DNA of 64,000 nucleotides from Aliiroseovarius lamellibrachiae (GCF_018599245.1 NZ_JAHEVJ010000003.1:62001-126000); one strand, 5' to 3'; shown: positions 18,061-30,190, numbered from the stretch's first letter. The notes: a model not told the origin generated them from the letters alone. Translations and numbers: made by a program.

Positions 18061-20694
18061 ATGCTGAATATCGCGACTTGGAAACGTCTTGTGATCTGGG
18101 GCCTTGTGCTCTTGGGTTTGTATTTCGCATCGCCCAACGGGTTTTACACCCGGGTTGAGCTGCACAATGATGCGGTGAAAACCATTGAGGCAACCGGCAG
18201 CAATGCCGAGCTTGAGGCGGATAAATCCGCGTGGCCCGATTGGGCGCCAAACGCGCTTGTGAACCTTGGGCTTGATCTGCGCGGCGGGGCACATTTGCTG
18301 GCCGAAGTGCAGGTCGAGGATGTCTACGCTGCGCGGATGGACGGCATGTGGCCCGAAGTGCGCAACCTGTTGCGTGATAAGCGTGACACCATCGGCACCA
18401 TTCGTCGCCAAGACGGTGCGGCGGATGAATTGCGGGTGAAAATCTCGCGCCCCGAGGCGTTGCCGCAAGCCATTGAACTGGTCAAAACACTGGCCCAGCC
18501 GGTGGTCAGCCTGCAAGGGGTTGGATCCACGGATATTGAGGTTGCCGCGGGTCGTGAGGGCGAGTTTGTCGTGACCTTGTCTGAGGCGGAACGCATCGCC
18601 ACGGACGATCGCACCATCATGCAAACGCTTGAAATCATTCGCCGCCGTGTGGATGAGGTCGGCACCCGTGAACCCACCATTCAGCGCCAAGGCCAAGATC
18701 GGATCCTGATCCAGGTGCCGGGCATTGGCTCGGCCACGGAACTGAAAGACATCATCGGGAAAACCGCGAAACTGACCTTCCACCCGGTCAAATCGCGTAC
18801 CACCAACGGCGAAACCGAACCCGGTGCGCGCAATGTGTTGTATCCGTCCTTGGATGACGAAGGCGTCTATTATGTGTTGGAGCAAAGCCCGGTTGTCACC
18901 GGAGAAGAGCTGACCGACGCGCAACCGGCCTTTGATCAAAACGGCCAGCCTGCGGTGAGCTTCCGCTTCAACGTCTCAGGCTCGCGTAAATTCTGTGAAT
19001 ACACCGGCGAAAACGTCGGCTCGCCCTTTGCGATTGTGCTGGATGCCGAGGTGATCTCTGCCCCGCGCATCAACGAGCAAATCTGTGGTGGGTCCGGCAT
19101 CATCACCGGTAACTTCTCGATCGAGGAAAGCACCAATCTGGCTGTGCTGCTGCGCGCGGGGGCCTTGCCGGCTGAGCTGACCTATGTGGAAGAACGCACA
19201 ATCGGGCCTGAATTGGGCCAAGACAGCATTGATGCGGGTAAAATCGCGTCGATTGTGGCCTTTGTTGGCGTGCTTGTCTTTATGGTGCTGGCTTACGGTT
19301 GGTTTGGCGTTGTTGCCAATATTGCGCTGATCCTGAATGTGGGCATGATCTTTGGCCTTCTGTCGATGATTGGCGCGACGCTGACCCTTCCGGGTATCGC
19401 CGGGATCGTGTTGACGATCGGGATGGCGGTGGATGCCAACGTCTTGGTGTTTGAACGCATCCGCGAAGAGTTGAAAGCCGGAAAAGGCCCCGCCCGCGCG
19501 ATTGAACTGGGCTATGAAAAAGCGCTTTCCGCCATTCTGGATGCCAACATCACCACCTTTATCACCGCGGTGATCCTGTTTGTGATGGGCTCGGGGCCGG
19601 TGCGCGGCTTTGCGGTCACGCTGGGGCTGGGCATCCTGACGTCTGTCTTTACCGCGATCTTCTTGACCCGCCTGATGCTGGTCATGTGGCACGAACGCAA
19701 GCAGCCGAAAACCCTTGAGATCAAGGGCATTCGTATGGCGCCGAAAAACCGGGTGTTCGATTTCTTCAAGGGGGCGGTTTTCACCTTGGGCGGCTCTGGC
19801 CTTGCGATGGTCGCATCGGTTTTGTTTTTCTTTGTGATCGGTCTGAACTTCGGTATCGACTTTAGGGGCGGGACAACCATTCGCACCGAAAGCACGCAAG
19901 CCGTGGATGTGGGCAGCTACCGTGACGCGCTGGCGCCATTGGGACTGGGCGATATCTCGATTGTTGAAGTGAACGACGTGAATTTCCGCGATGATCAGCA
20001 CGTCAGCCAGATCCGCATCGAGGCCCAGGAAGGCCAAGAGGCGATGACCCCTGAAACCATGGGTCTGATTGAAAATGCCCTGTCACAGGTTGATCCGGCG
20101 ATCACATTCCCCTCGGTTGAAAGTGTGGGGCCAAAGGTCTCGGGCGAGCTGGTGACCACGGCTGTTCTCGCCGTTGTTGCCGCCATCGGTGCGGTTCTTG
20201 TCTATATCTGGCTCAGGTTCGAATGGCAGTTCTCACTCGGTGCGGTGGCCGCGCTTGTGCATGATGTGGTGCTGACAATTGGGGTCTTTGCGCTTCTGGG
20301 GATCAAGTTTGACTTGGCCATCATTGCGGCGCTTCTGACCATCGTTGGCTATTCGCTCAATGATACCGTGGTTGTGTTCGACCGGGTGCGCGAAAACCTG
20401 CGCCGTTATAAAAAGATGGACCTGCGCGAGGTTCTGAACCTGTCGATCAATGAAACCCTGTCGCGCACCATGATGACCTCGGTCACCACTTTGCTCGCGC
20501 TGATTGCGCTGTATATGCTGGGCGGTGACGTGATCCGTGGCTTTGTGTTTGCGATGATCTGGGGCGTTGTGGTTGGGACGTATTCGTCAATCTTCGTCGC
20601 CTCGGCCATCCTGCTTCGCCTTGGGGTGAAACGGAATTGGGACAAGGTCGTGGCCAAAGATCTTGGCAATGAATTTGCCGGCATCGATGGCTGA
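18061..20694 (+). CDS. secDF: Protein translocase SecD-SecF fusion
   Basis: RND-type motor that uses the proton gradient to pull secreted proteins into the periplasm. 877 residues in one uninterrupted frame. The SecD half has the N-terminal helix, LDLRGGAHL (about 73-81), a large periplasmic region and a membrane domain. The SecF half starts around Met559 (MAPKNRVFDFF), with its own GIDFRGGTTIR and six helices. Many proteobacteria encode SecD and SecF separately; here no stop or restart separates the halves, although an internal ATG at 19735 could give free SecF. Start ATG 18061; the end overlaps the next gene by 8 bp. Confidence 0.95.
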   Translation: MLNIATWKRLVIWGLVLLGLYFASPNGFYTRVELHNDAVKTIEATGSNAELEADKSAWPDWAPNALVNLGLDLRGGAHLLAEVQVEDVYAARMDGMWPEVRNLLRDKRDTIGTIRRQDGAADELRVKISRPEALPQAIELVKTLAQPVVSLQGVGSTDIEVAAGREGEFVVTLSEAERIATDDRTIMQTLEIIRRRVDEVGTREPTIQRQGQDRILIQVPGIGSATELKDIIGKTAKLTFHPVKSRTTNGETEPGARNVLYPSLDDEGVYYVLEQSPVVTGEELTDAQPAFDQNGQPAVSFRFNVSGSRKFCEYTGENVGSPFAIVLDAEVISAPRINEQICGGSGIITGNFSIEESTNLAVLLRAGALPAELTYVEERTIGPELGQDSIDAGKIASIVAFVGVLVFMVLAYGWFGVVANIALILNVGMIFGLLSMIGATLTLPGIAGIVLTIGMAVDANVLVFERIREELKAGKGPARAIELGYEKALSAILDANITTFITAVILFVMGSGPVRGFAVTLGLGILTSVFTAIFLTRLMLVMWHERKQPKTLEIKGIRMAPKNRVFDFFKGAVFTLGGSGLAMVASVLFFFVIGLNFGIDFRGGTTIRTESTQAVDVGSYRDALAPLGLGDISIVEVNDVNFRDDQHVSQIRIEAQEGQEAMTPETMGLIENALSQVDPAITFPSVESVGPKVSGELVTTAVLAVVAAIGAVLVYIWLRFEWQFSLGAVAALVHDVVLTIGVFALLGIKFDLAIIAALLTIVGYSLNDTVVVFDRVRENLRRYKKMDLREVLNLSINETLSRTMMTSVTTLLALIALYMLGGDVIRGFVFAMIWGVVVGTYSSIFVASAILLRLGVKRNWDKVVAKDLGNEFAGIDG

Positions 20695-21454
20695 TTTTTT
20701 CCTCCAAGCTCTGGCCCTGCCGGGGCTTGGGGGGCTTTTGGCCGCAGCGTTTGCCGCAGGCCTTGTGCGCGGATTTGCCGGATTCGGCACCGCCCTGATC
20801 TTTCTTCCCATTGCGGCCCAGGTCATCGACCCGGTGATGGCTGTTGCCGTTTTGATTGTCATGGACATCGTTGGACCCGCCCCCGCCATACCCGGCGCGT
20901 GGCGCGACGGGCACCGCCGTGATTTGATGCGCCTTGTCGGTGGGTTGATCATCGCACTGCCCATTGGGCTGACGGTGCTTTTGGCAGTGGACCCAATAGT
21001 CTTTAAGCTCGCCGTGTCAGTGATCAGCCTTGCGATGGTTGGCTTGCTGGTGTCGGGCTTTCGCTATCACGGTGTACTGACCCCACGCCTGATTTGGACC
21101 ACCGGGGGGCTGTCTGGGCTTTTGGGGGGCGCGGCGGGCATCCCCGGCCCACCGGTGATTTTGCTTTATATGGCGTCATCCCATCCCGCCCGTGTGATCC
21201 GCGCCAACACCACCGCCTTTCTCTTTGCCTTTGACATCCTGATGCTGATCGGGTTTTTGGCATTGGGGCGGCTTTGGGGCCTGCCTTTGGCGCTGGGTGT
21301 GCTGGCCACGTTGCCCAATCTTGCGGGCAACCTTGTGGGCAATTGGTTGTTTCGCCCCAGTTTGACGGGCTTTTACCGGCGCGTTGCCTATCTGATTATT
21401 GCGGCCTCAGCCCTGACCGGGCTGTATTCGGCCCTACAACACGGCGGAGGCTGA
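20687..21454 (+). CDS. TauE/SafE-family membrane permease
   Basis: 255 residues, about eight membrane helices in two repeats, each opening with a Gly/Phe-rich motif (GLVRGFAGFGTAL near 28 and GLSGLLGGAAGIPGPP near 140), as in the sulfite exporter TauE/SafE family. Members move sulfite, sulfoacetate or other small organosulfur anions; the substrate here is not determinable. Start: ATG 20687 (MADFFLQAL), overlapping the secDF stop by 8 bp; an in-frame TTG at 20663 is possible. Its stop is one base before the next gene's ATG, so it is part of the secDF-ccm transcription run. Confidence 0.85.
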   Translation: MADFFLQALALPGLGGLLAAAFAAGLVRGFAGFGTALIFLPIAAQVIDPVMAVAVLIVMDIVGPAPAIPGAWRDGHRRDLMRLVGGLIIALPIGLTVLLAVDPIVFKLAVSVISLAMVGLLVSGFRYHGVLTPRLIWTTGGLSGLLGGAAGIPGPPVILLYMASSHPARVIRANTTAFLFAFDILMLIGFLALGRLWGLPLALGVLATLPNLAGNLVGNWLFRPSLTGFYRRVAYLIIAASALTGLYSALQHGGG

Positions 21455-21455
21455 T

Positions 21456-21809
21456 ATGCAGTTTCACGAGGTTACTTTTGACGGGGCAAAACCCGTTGAC
21501 GGCTATGGTCCGGGGTTTTTCCGCGTCGATGGCACAATCATCCAAAGTGGTATCCTGTTGACCGCCGACAAGGTGCAAAGCTGGGGCGGGTTTGATGATC
21601 TGGCCCCGCTTGTCGCGCTCGCCGGAAAGGTGGATGTGCTGTTTGTCGGCACCGGCGCCAACATTGCCCATGCCCCAAAAGATCTGACCGACACGTTGCA
21701 AGATCTGGGCATCGGCGTCGAAGTTATGGCCTCGGACACCGCGTGTCGCACCTATAATGTGATCCTGGCCGAGGGGCGACGCATTGCCTTGGCCGCCCTT
21801 CCGGTCTAA
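21456..21809 (+). CDS. Mth938-like domain protein (DUF498, NDUFAF3-related)
   Basis: 117 residues covering a single Mth938-like domain: the IIQSGILLTADKVQSW strand-turn, FVGTGANIAH near 66-75, and the conserved Cys/Arg region DTACRTYNVILAEGR near 95-109. The mitochondrial relative NDUFAF3 helps assemble complex I; the bacterial role is not established. It follows secF in many alphaproteobacteria, which fits its place here between the SecDF-TauE genes and ccmA. Confidence 0.85.
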   Translation: MQFHEVTFDGAKPVDGYGPGFFRVDGTIIQSGILLTADKVQSWGGFDDLAPLVALAGKVDVLFVGTGANIAHAPKDLTDTLQDLGIGVEVMASDTACRTYNVILAEGRRIALAALPV

Positions 21810-21818
21810 CGCTTGATC

Positions 21819-22472
21819 ATGGATTTTTCAGCCTCTCTGACCGCCGAAACGCTGACCGTCACCCGTGGCGGCGTGCCGATTTTGCAAAACGTGTCTTTCA
21901 CCCTGTCGCCGGGGCAGGTGTTGATCCTGCGCGGGCCCAATGGGTCGGGCAAAACCACCTTGCTGCGCACGCTGGCCGGGCTGCAACCGCCCTTGGCGGG
22001 TCGGGTGGTGAGCGATCCTGAAACGGTGACTTACGGCGCCCATGCCGACGGGCTGAAGGCCACGTTGAGTGTTGAAGAAAACCTGCAGTTCTGGGCGTCT
22101 GTCCACGGGCAAACCGATATCACCCCAGCGGTTGAGGGATTTAATTTGACGGGGCTTGTGCATCGGCCATCCGCCAATCTATCCGCGGGGCAAAAACGCC
22201 GCCTTGGTCTTGCGCGACTTTTGGTCACGGGGCGGCCGATTTGGCTGTTGGATGAGCCCACCGTGTCACTGGACGTGCCCTCGGTTGCTTTGTTCGCCGA
22301 TGCCGTGCGCGCCCATGTGGCCAAAGGGGGATCTGCGCTGATCGCCACCCATATCGACCTTGGGCTTGAGGCGGACAGCTTTGACATCGGCCCCTATAAA
22401 GCCGACCCCGCAAATGCCGCAGACAGTAACGATGGGTTTGACACTGACGGTGTTGAGGGGGCCTACCTATGA
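21819..22472 (+). CDS. ccmA: Cytochrome c biogenesis ATP-binding protein CcmA
   Basis: ATPase of the CcmABCD complex, which releases holo-CcmE (heme chaperone) for cytochrome c maturation system I. 217 residues: Walker [10 protein letters not shown] near 41-49, signature LSAGQKRR near 128, Walker B WLLDEPT near 145. Start: ATG 21819 ([10 protein letters not shown]); a TTG six bases upstream is the alternative. The C-terminal 25 residues are Asp/Asn-rich. It overlaps ccmB by 4 bp. Confidence 0.93.
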   Translation: MDFSASLTAETLTVTRGGVPILQNVSFTLSPGQVLILRGPNGSGKTTLLRTLAGLQPPLAGRVVSDPETVTYGAHADGLKATLSVEENLQFWASVHGQTDITPAVEGFNLTGLVHRPSANLSAGQKRRLGLARLLVTGRPIWLLDEPTVSLDVPSVALFADAVRAHVAKGGSALIATHIDLGLEADSFDIGPYKADPANAADSNDGFDTDGVEGAYL

Positions 22473-23125
22473 TCGCACTTTTGATCCGAGATATGCGCCT
22501 TGCGATGCGCGCGGGTGGCGGCTTTGGCCTTGGCCTTGCGTTCTTTTTGATCGTGGTCACCCTGGTGCCTTTTGGGGTTGGCCCAGACGCTGAAATCCTT
22601 GCGCGTATTGCGCCGGGCATCCTGTGGGTTGGCGCGCTTTTGGCCTGCCTTTTGTCACTCGACCGCATCTTTCAGCTTGATTTCGAAGACGGATCGCTGG
22701 ATTTGCTGGCCACATCGCCGATCCCGCTTGAGGGGATTGTCGCGATCAAGGCGCTGGCGCATTGGCTGGTCACGGGCCTGCCACTGACCCTTGCCGCGCC
22801 GTTTTTCGGCGCGCTGATGCATCTGGAGGGGTCGGGGTTCAGCTGGATGTTTGTCACGCTTTTGCTGGGCACGCCCGCGCTGTCGATGATTGGTGCCTTT
22901 GGCGCGGCGCTGACCGTGGGTCTGAAACGCGGGGGGCTTTTGATGTCGCTTCTGGTGCTGCCACTTTACATCCCATCGCTGATCTTTGGGGCCGAGGCCG
23001 CCACCCGTGGCATGGCCGGGTTCAACGCCAACGCCCCGCTTTTGATGATGGCCGGCATCACCGCAGGCTCCATCGCGCTTTTGCCCTTTGCCGCAGCATC
23101 CGCCTTGCGGGTAAACCTGAGATAA
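22469..23125 (+). CDS. ccmB: Heme exporter membrane protein CcmB
   Basis: Membrane partner of CcmA. 218 residues, six hydrophobic helices, with the family sequences [16 protein letters not shown] (about 66-81) and [15 protein letters not shown] (about 105-119). Starts inside the ccmA stop (ATGA) and ends 81 bp before ccmC. Confidence 0.93.
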   Translation: MIALLIRDMRLAMRAGGGFGLGLAFFLIVVTLVPFGVGPDAEILARIAPGILWVGALLACLLSLDRIFQLDFEDGSLDLLATSPIPLEGIVAIKALAHWLVTGLPLTLAAPFFGALMHLEGSGFSWMFVTLLLGTPALSMIGAFGAALTVGLKRGGLLMSLLVLPLYIPSLIFGAEAATRGMAGFNANAPLLMMAGITAGSIALLPFAAASALRVNLR

Positions 23126-23206
23126 ATCAAGTCGTCGTGAGGTGACATTCCCTATGCTAGCCGCCATAAGCTTTGGAACGCGACCGCCACCGATCAGAGG
23201 AAGCCA

Positions 23207-23995
23207 ATGTCACAGATGAAGACCAACGGGACACAGACGCGCAGCTTCGGCCAGCGCATGAACGCGCTGTGGGAATATGCCAACCCGGTAAAATTCATGG
23301 CGCTGTCGGGCAAAGTGTTGCCGTGGGTCATTGCGCTTTGTGCGCTGACGCTGATCCCCGGCCTGATCTGGGGGTTCTTTTTCACGCCAGAGGCCGCGAA
23401 TTTTGGCAATTCTGTCAAGATCATCTATGTGCATGTGCCTTCTGCCACGATGGCGATTAACATCTGGGTGATGATGCTGATCACATCCTTGATCTGGCTG
23501 ATCCGTCGCCACCATGTGTCTGCTTTGGCGGCGAAAGCGGCGGCACTGATTGGTATGACCATGACGCTGATTGCGCTGATCACCGGGGCCGTTTGGGGCC
23601 AACCGATGTGGGGCACCTATTGGGCGTGGGATCCACGCCTGACCTCGTTCCTGATTCTCTTCCTGTTTTATCTGGGCTATATGGCGCTTTGGGCCGCGAT
23701 CGAAAATCCGGACACCGCCGCGGATCTGACCTCCGTTCTGTGTGTGGTTGGGTCGGTCTTTGCGCTTCTGTCCCGTTATGCGGTGAATTTCTGGAACCAG
23801 GGCCTGCACCAAGGGGCGTCCCTGTCGATGGACAAAGAAGAGCATGTTTCAAACGTGTATTGGCAGCCACTTGTGCTGGCGATCATCGGTTTTGGCCTTC
23901 TTTTTGTGACACTCCTGCTTATTCGCACCCGTACAGAAGTGCGTCGCCGCCGTCTGCATGCGCTGATGGCCCGTGAAAGGATGATGGATGCTTGA
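23207..23995 (+). CDS. ccmC: Heme-handling protein CcmC
   Basis: Loads heme onto the chaperone CcmE in the periplasm. 262 residues, six helices. The tryptophan-rich WWD motif is seen as WGTYWAWDPRLTS (near 133-145), and the flanking heme-ligand histidines are in IIYVHVPSA (near 70) and NQGLHQGASL (near 200). The predicted N-terminus has about 20 extra polar residues before the helix-forming part; later in-frame ATGs at 23216 and 23258 are less favoured. It overlaps ccmD. Confidence 0.95.
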   Translation: MSQMKTNGTQTRSFGQRMNALWEYANPVKFMALSGKVLPWVIALCALTLIPGLIWGFFFTPEAANFGNSVKIIYVHVPSATMAINIWVMMLITSLIWLIRRHHVSALAAKAAALIGMTMTLIALITGAVWGQPMWGTYWAWDPRLTSFLILFLFYLGYMALWAAIENPDTAADLTSVLCVVGSVFALLSRYAVNFWNQGLHQGASLSMDKEEHVSNVYWQPLVLAIIGFGLLFVTLLLIRTRTEVRRRRLHALMARERMMDA

Positions 23996-24140
23996 TCTCG
24001 GAAAATATGCGGACGCGATCCTGTGGTCGTGGGGGCTGACATTATTGTTGTTGGTCGGACTGACGCTGATGTCCTTACGGGCCTCGCGTAAAGCAAAGGC
24101 GGACCTGATGGCCGCAGAAGAAAGACGTAAAAATGGCTGA
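23988..24140 (+). CDS. ccmD: Heme exporter protein CcmD
   Basis: A 50-residue membrane peptide, short but clear. MLDLGKYADAILWSWGLT starts at ATG 23988, inside the last codons of ccmC; a single helix (TLLLLVGLTLMSL) and a basic tail (RASRKAKADLM) follow. The stop TGA at 24138 overlaps the ccmG start at 24133. CcmD holds CcmABC together with CcmE. Position, length and topology all match. Confidence 0.9.
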   Translation: MLDLGKYADAILWSWGLTLLLLVGLTLMSLRASRKAKADLMAAEERRKNG

Positions 24141-24696
24141 TGAAAACGCAAAAAAGAAAAAGCTCTCTTTGCTGATGATCCTGCCGCCGGTGATTTTTCT
24201 GGCGCTTGCGGTGATGTTCATGTGGGGGATGGCCAGGGGCGGTGATCCCCGCGCGCTGCCCTCGACCCGCGAAGGGGGCGTGGCCCCTGCGCTGAGCGTG
24301 GAACCTTTGGGGCCGGGCATCTCTTTCACCCATGATGACTTGAGTGCAGACGGCGTGAAACTGGTGAATTTCTGGGCCAGTTGGTGCGCGCCCTGCCGGG
24401 CCGAACACCCCCAATTGGAAACCCTCGCCAAAGATGGTGTGACAATCTACGGCGTGAATTACAAAGACGAAGACATGAAGGCGCTGCGGTTCTTGGATGA
24501 ACTTGGCAATCCTTATGCGGCGCTGATGGCCGATAAAAAAGGTCGCACCGGCCTGGATTGGGGCCTTTACGGCGTGCCTGAAACCTTTGTGATCGACAAA
24601 GATGGTGTGATCATCAAACGCTTTGCCGGGCCGATCACCGAAAGCGTGCTCGACAGTGTGATCCGCCCCGCGATTGCCGAGGCGGCCGCGAAGTAA
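24133..24696 (+). CDS. ccmG: Periplasmic thiol-disulfide oxidoreductase CcmG (DsbE)
   Basis: Keeps apocytochrome c cysteines reduced for heme attachment. 187 residues: a cytoplasmic basic start, a membrane anchor (about 12-32), then a thioredoxin fold with active site WASWCAPC (near 81-88), the acidic insert typical of CcmG and the cis-proline in YGVPETFV (near 155). Last gene of ccmABCDG. The remaining system I genes (ccmE, ccmF, ccmH) are not in this window. Confidence 0.94.
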   Translation: MADENAKKKKLSLLMILPPVIFLALAVMFMWGMARGGDPRALPSTREGGVAPALSVEPLGPGISFTHDDLSADGVKLVNFWASWCAPCRAEHPQLETLAKDGVTIYGVNYKDEDMKALRFLDELGNPYAALMADKKGRTGLDWGLYGVPETFVIDKDGVIIKRFAGPITESVLDSVIRPAIAEAAAK

Positions 24697-24712
24697 GCTG
24701 TATCCAAACAAC

Positions 24713-24753
24713 AAAACGGGGGGCCTGCAGGATTGCGCGGCCCCCCGTTTGCG
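24713..24753 (+). terminator. Terminator between ccmG and the SDR gene
   Basis: A perfect 12-bp stem, AAACGGGGGGCC with GGCCCCCCGTTT, and a 13-nt loop between two convergent genes. The T/A ends on both sides allow it to act in both directions. Confidence 0.8.
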
Positions 24754-24766
24754 TTTCGGCGTGGAC

Positions 24767-25477
24767 TTAAATCCGGTAGCCGCCAGAGACCGTCAACACC
24801 TCACCCGTGATGAACCCAGCCGCCGCACTCAACAAAAACCGCGCAGGGCCCGCGATGTCGGAAGGCACGCCATTGCGCCCCAAGGCACTGTCATCGCGGA
24901 TCAGCTTTTGCACATCTTCAGGGCGCGGTTTGTCGTCGCGTTCAATCGCGCCCGGTGCAATCGCGTTGACCCGAATGCCACGCGGCCCCAGCGCTTTGGC
25001 TTGGGAATTTGTCATCGCAATAAGTGCCGCTTTTGAGGCTGCATATGCGCCGGCCTCAGCGGGCGGGGAGGCTGCGTTGATGGATGCGATGTTCAACACC
25101 GCAGACCCGTCCGGCATATGGGGCAGGGCGGCGGCCAAAAGGGCGGCGGGGGCGATGACATTGGCCTGATAAAGGGCGGCGTGATCGGCGGGATCCACCG
25201 CAACGTGGGATGTTTCACGCACCACGCCCGCGTTGTTGACCAGAAAATCAATCTGCCCAAAGGACGCCACGGCGATTTTCATCACCTCTTCCGGTTCTTC
25301 GGCTTTGGTGAAATCCGCGCGGATCGCTAGGGACCCCGGATTGAACACGGTGAACAATTTGCCCGCAGGCTTGTCTGAGAAATAGGTGATGATCACATTG
25401 TGATCGCGCACCAGATCGTCGGCAATTGCGCGCCCAATGCCGCGCCCACCACCGGTGATAAGGACTGTTTTCTTCAT
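24767..25477 (-). CDS. Short-chain dehydrogenase/reductase
   Basis: NAD(P)-dependent oxidoreductase of the classical SDR family. 236 residues. Cofactor loop TGGGRGIG (8-15), NNAG (about 82-85), catalytic Ser in NIASINAAS and Tyr-Lys in YAASKAA (about 144-150). It resembles FabG-like enzymes, but lies outside any fatty-acid cluster, so the substrate is unknown. Start: ATG 25477 after GAGGAAAA. Convergent with ccmG and followed, on the upstream side, by acnA on the same strand. Confidence 0.88.
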   Translation of the reverse strand: MKKTVLITGGGRGIGRAIADDLVRDHNVIITYFSDKPAGKLFTVFNPGSLAIRADFTKAEEPEEVMKIAVASFGQIDFLVNNAGVVRETSHVAVDPADHAALYQANVIAPAALLAAALPHMPDGSAVLNIASINAASPPAEAGAYAASKAALIAMTNSQAKALGPRGIRVNAIAPGAIERDDKPRPEDVQKLIRDDSALGRNGVPSDIAGPARFLLSAAAGFITGEVLTVSGGYRI

Positions 25478-25533
25478 GTTTTCCTCCTGCTCGCGCCTGA
25501 GCCTAGCAGGTGGTTTAACAAGTGAAAACGCAT

Positions 25534-25563
25534 AAAAACGCGACCCAAAGGTCGCGTTTTCTG
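25534..25563 (-). terminator. Rho-independent terminator of acnA
   Basis: AAAACGCGACC, 4-nt loop, GGTCGCGTTTT: an 11-bp perfect stem ending in T-rich sequence on the minus strand, 16 bp past the acnA stop. Confidence 0.85.
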
Positions 25564-25578
25564 TGTGTTGTGGGCGGG

Positions 25579-28269
<2,691 letters not shown>

Positions 28270-28475
28270 GGAATGGCTCCCTTTTTGGGCGGTACAGGGG
28301 GTGGCTTAGCTTGATTTTGACCCAGATCCCCGAGCAGAGCAAGGAGTGGGCGGGGCGTATGGTTTAACAGATAGGGCGACGGCAGGTGAAATGTAACACT
28401 TCCCTCGCAAAACCTTGATTGGCCTGCGCGCTTTGGCTGGGCTATCACAGGATCACGAACTTGAAGAGGTGAACT

Positions 28476-29195
28476 ATGCGGGCAATTCTTGGCGCTGCGA
28501 TGGCATTTGCGGTGACGTTGAACATGACGGCGGGCGCAGCCATCGCTGAAGAGCAATCGGTTGTTGTGGTGGAATTGTTCACCTCGCAAGGCTGTTCCTC
28601 TTGCCCGCCCGCGGATGATTTGCTGAGCGAAATGGCCAAGCATGACAACCTGTTGCCCTTGGCCTTTCATGTGGATTACTGGGACTACATTGGCTGGAAA
28701 GACACTTTTGCCCGGCCCGAGTTTACCGACCGTCAAGAAGGCTATCGCCTTGCCGCACGCGCCCGATATAAATACACGCCCCAGATTGTCGTTGGCGGTG
28801 TAAGTCACGCGGTTGGCAATCGCCCGATGGAAGTGTTTGATGCGCTTGACAAACATCGTGCCTTGATGGGGCAGGTGATGTTGTCGGTGGTGGGGGGCAC
28901 TGAATTGCGCGCCCAAACGGTTACCCATAAAACGCCGCCCACGCCGATGGTCGCCCTATTGGTGCAGTTTAAACCGATGGAAGTGGTGAAAATCACCCGC
29001 GGCGAAAATGCCGGGAAAGAAATCGGCTATGCCAATATCGTGACCAATCTCACCGCGATTGGCAGCTGGGATGGACAGGGCGAGTTTGCGGTGAAATTGC
29101 CGGATCTGGGGTCAGATGCTGCTGCTGTTGTGCTGCAATCCATGACAGCAGAGGGATATCCCGGTCCAGTTCAGGCGGCTCTCCGCTTGAAATAA
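28476..29195 (+). CDS. DUF1223 family exported thioredoxin-like protein
   Basis: 239 residues. A signal peptide (cleavage predicted after GAAIA, about residue 24) precedes a thioredoxin-like domain with the motif ELFTSQGCSSCPPAD, a CxxC pair at about 40 and 43, and YTPQIVVGG near 100 holding the cis-proline equivalent. Family function is undefined; a periplasmic or envelope redox role is inferred from the fold. Start: ATG 28476 after GAAGAGGTG. It is divergent from acnA (206-bp gap) and convergent with the acyltransferase (16 bp). Confidence 0.85.
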   Translation: MRAILGAAMAFAVTLNMTAGAAIAEEQSVVVVELFTSQGCSSCPPADDLLSEMAKHDNLLPLAFHVDYWDYIGWKDTFARPEFTDRQEGYRLAARARYKYTPQIVVGGVSHAVGNRPMEVFDALDKHRALMGQVMLSVVGGTELRAQTVTHKTPPTPMVALLVQFKPMEVVKITRGENAGKEIGYANIVTNLTAIGSWDGQGEFAVKLPDLGSDAAAVVLQSMTAEGYPGPVQAALRLK

Positions 29196-29211
29196 CCCAC
29201 AGAAACCTTGC

Positions 29212-30111
29212 TTATTTGACAGGGCTGTCTGTTTTTTTATCAGGCATTTGCCAGCGGTTATGGATCCACAAAAACTGATCCATATTGGCGCGTACCCGCG
29301 CTTCAAGCCGGTCATTATATTCCTGCATCATTTCTTTTGGGGTCGAGTGTTCAATCGGTGTTTCAAACGCCACATCAAAATCCAACCCGTTTTCGCGGCG
29401 GATCCCAAAGGCAGGGATGAACAGCGCGTCGTATTTCAGCGCCATTTCCGCCAAGGCAAGCGTGGTCATTGCGGGTTTGCCAAAAAAGGTAAGCTCAGCC
29501 CCCTGTTCTTCGCGTTGATCAAGCAAAATGGCCAGCAATCCGCCTTGCCGCAGATGTTTCACCATTTCGGCCATCCCTCGGCGGGTCTGTTGAAAAGCGC
29601 GCCCTTCAAAACCTTCCATGCGACGTTTGTAGCTTTCGTTGAAATAGGCATTGGCCATGGGGCGATATAAGGCGCCCGCCTTGAACCCGTTTTTGATGAC
29701 AATCGCGCGCGCGGCATCATAGCTTCCGAAATGCGCCGAAAGGGCAATGATCGGGCGGCCCGCCGCCTTCGCCTTCATCAGATGCGCAACGCCTGGCCCC
29801 TCCATTGGGGTGTCGCCAACTCGGTCGAAAAACGCACGCTCCGACCACATCTCTGCAAGGAAACGCCCGGCATTCCGGGAAACATCGACGACCAGTTTTT
29901 CGCGTTCCGCCTCGCTTAATTCTGGGCAGACCAGATTGAGATTGCGGCGGATCCGTTTGTCATACCCCGCAATTGGGGCTACCACGCGCGCAGCCAACCA
30001 GCCCACAAATGGGATGCGCAGCGAATAAGGCAAAAGGCGCGGCAAATTCAGCACAGCGTTCACGCCGAGATATTGCAGATAGGGGACCAGCCCCCGTTTT
30101 TCCTGCACCAT
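29212..30111 (-). CDS. Lysophospholipid/lauroyl acyltransferase of the LpxL/HtrB family
   Basis: Inner-membrane enzyme expected to add a secondary acyl chain to lipid A. 299 residues with one N-terminal membrane segment (about 17-45). The catalytic H-x4-D motif is SAHFGSYD (His near 125), followed by DQREEQG and FFGKPAMTT (about 195-215), typical of the family. Which lipid A position is acylated cannot be told. Start: ATG 30111, 79 bp downstream of fliG on the same strand. Confidence 0.88.
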   Translation of the reverse strand: MVQEKRGLVPYLQYLGVNAVLNLPRLLPYSLRIPFVGWLAARVVAPIAGYDKRIRRNLNLVCPELSEAEREKLVVDVSRNAGRFLAEMWSERAFFDRVGDTPMEGPGVAHLMKAKAAGRPIIALSAHFGSYDAARAIVIKNGFKAGALYRPMANAYFNESYKRRMEGFEGRAFQQTRRGMAEMVKHLRQGGLLAILLDQREEQGAELTFFGKPAMTTLALAEMALKYDALFIPAFGIRRENGLDFDVAFETPIEHSTPKEMMQEYNDRLEARVRANMDQFLWIHNRWQMPDKKTDSPVK

Positions 30112-30190
30112 GTCCTGCTCTCCTGTCGCTACGCGCTGATGGCTGAAAAACAGACATAGCCCCAGTCCGGCAGGGTCGCAAGAGCAAGGG

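Noticed and set aside
18976-20037. 353-codon frame opposite secDF, and similar frames opposite cysK, pyrC and cysI
   Set aside because: High GC in third positions leaves the antisense open. These frames have no domains, and the opposite strand is fully explained.
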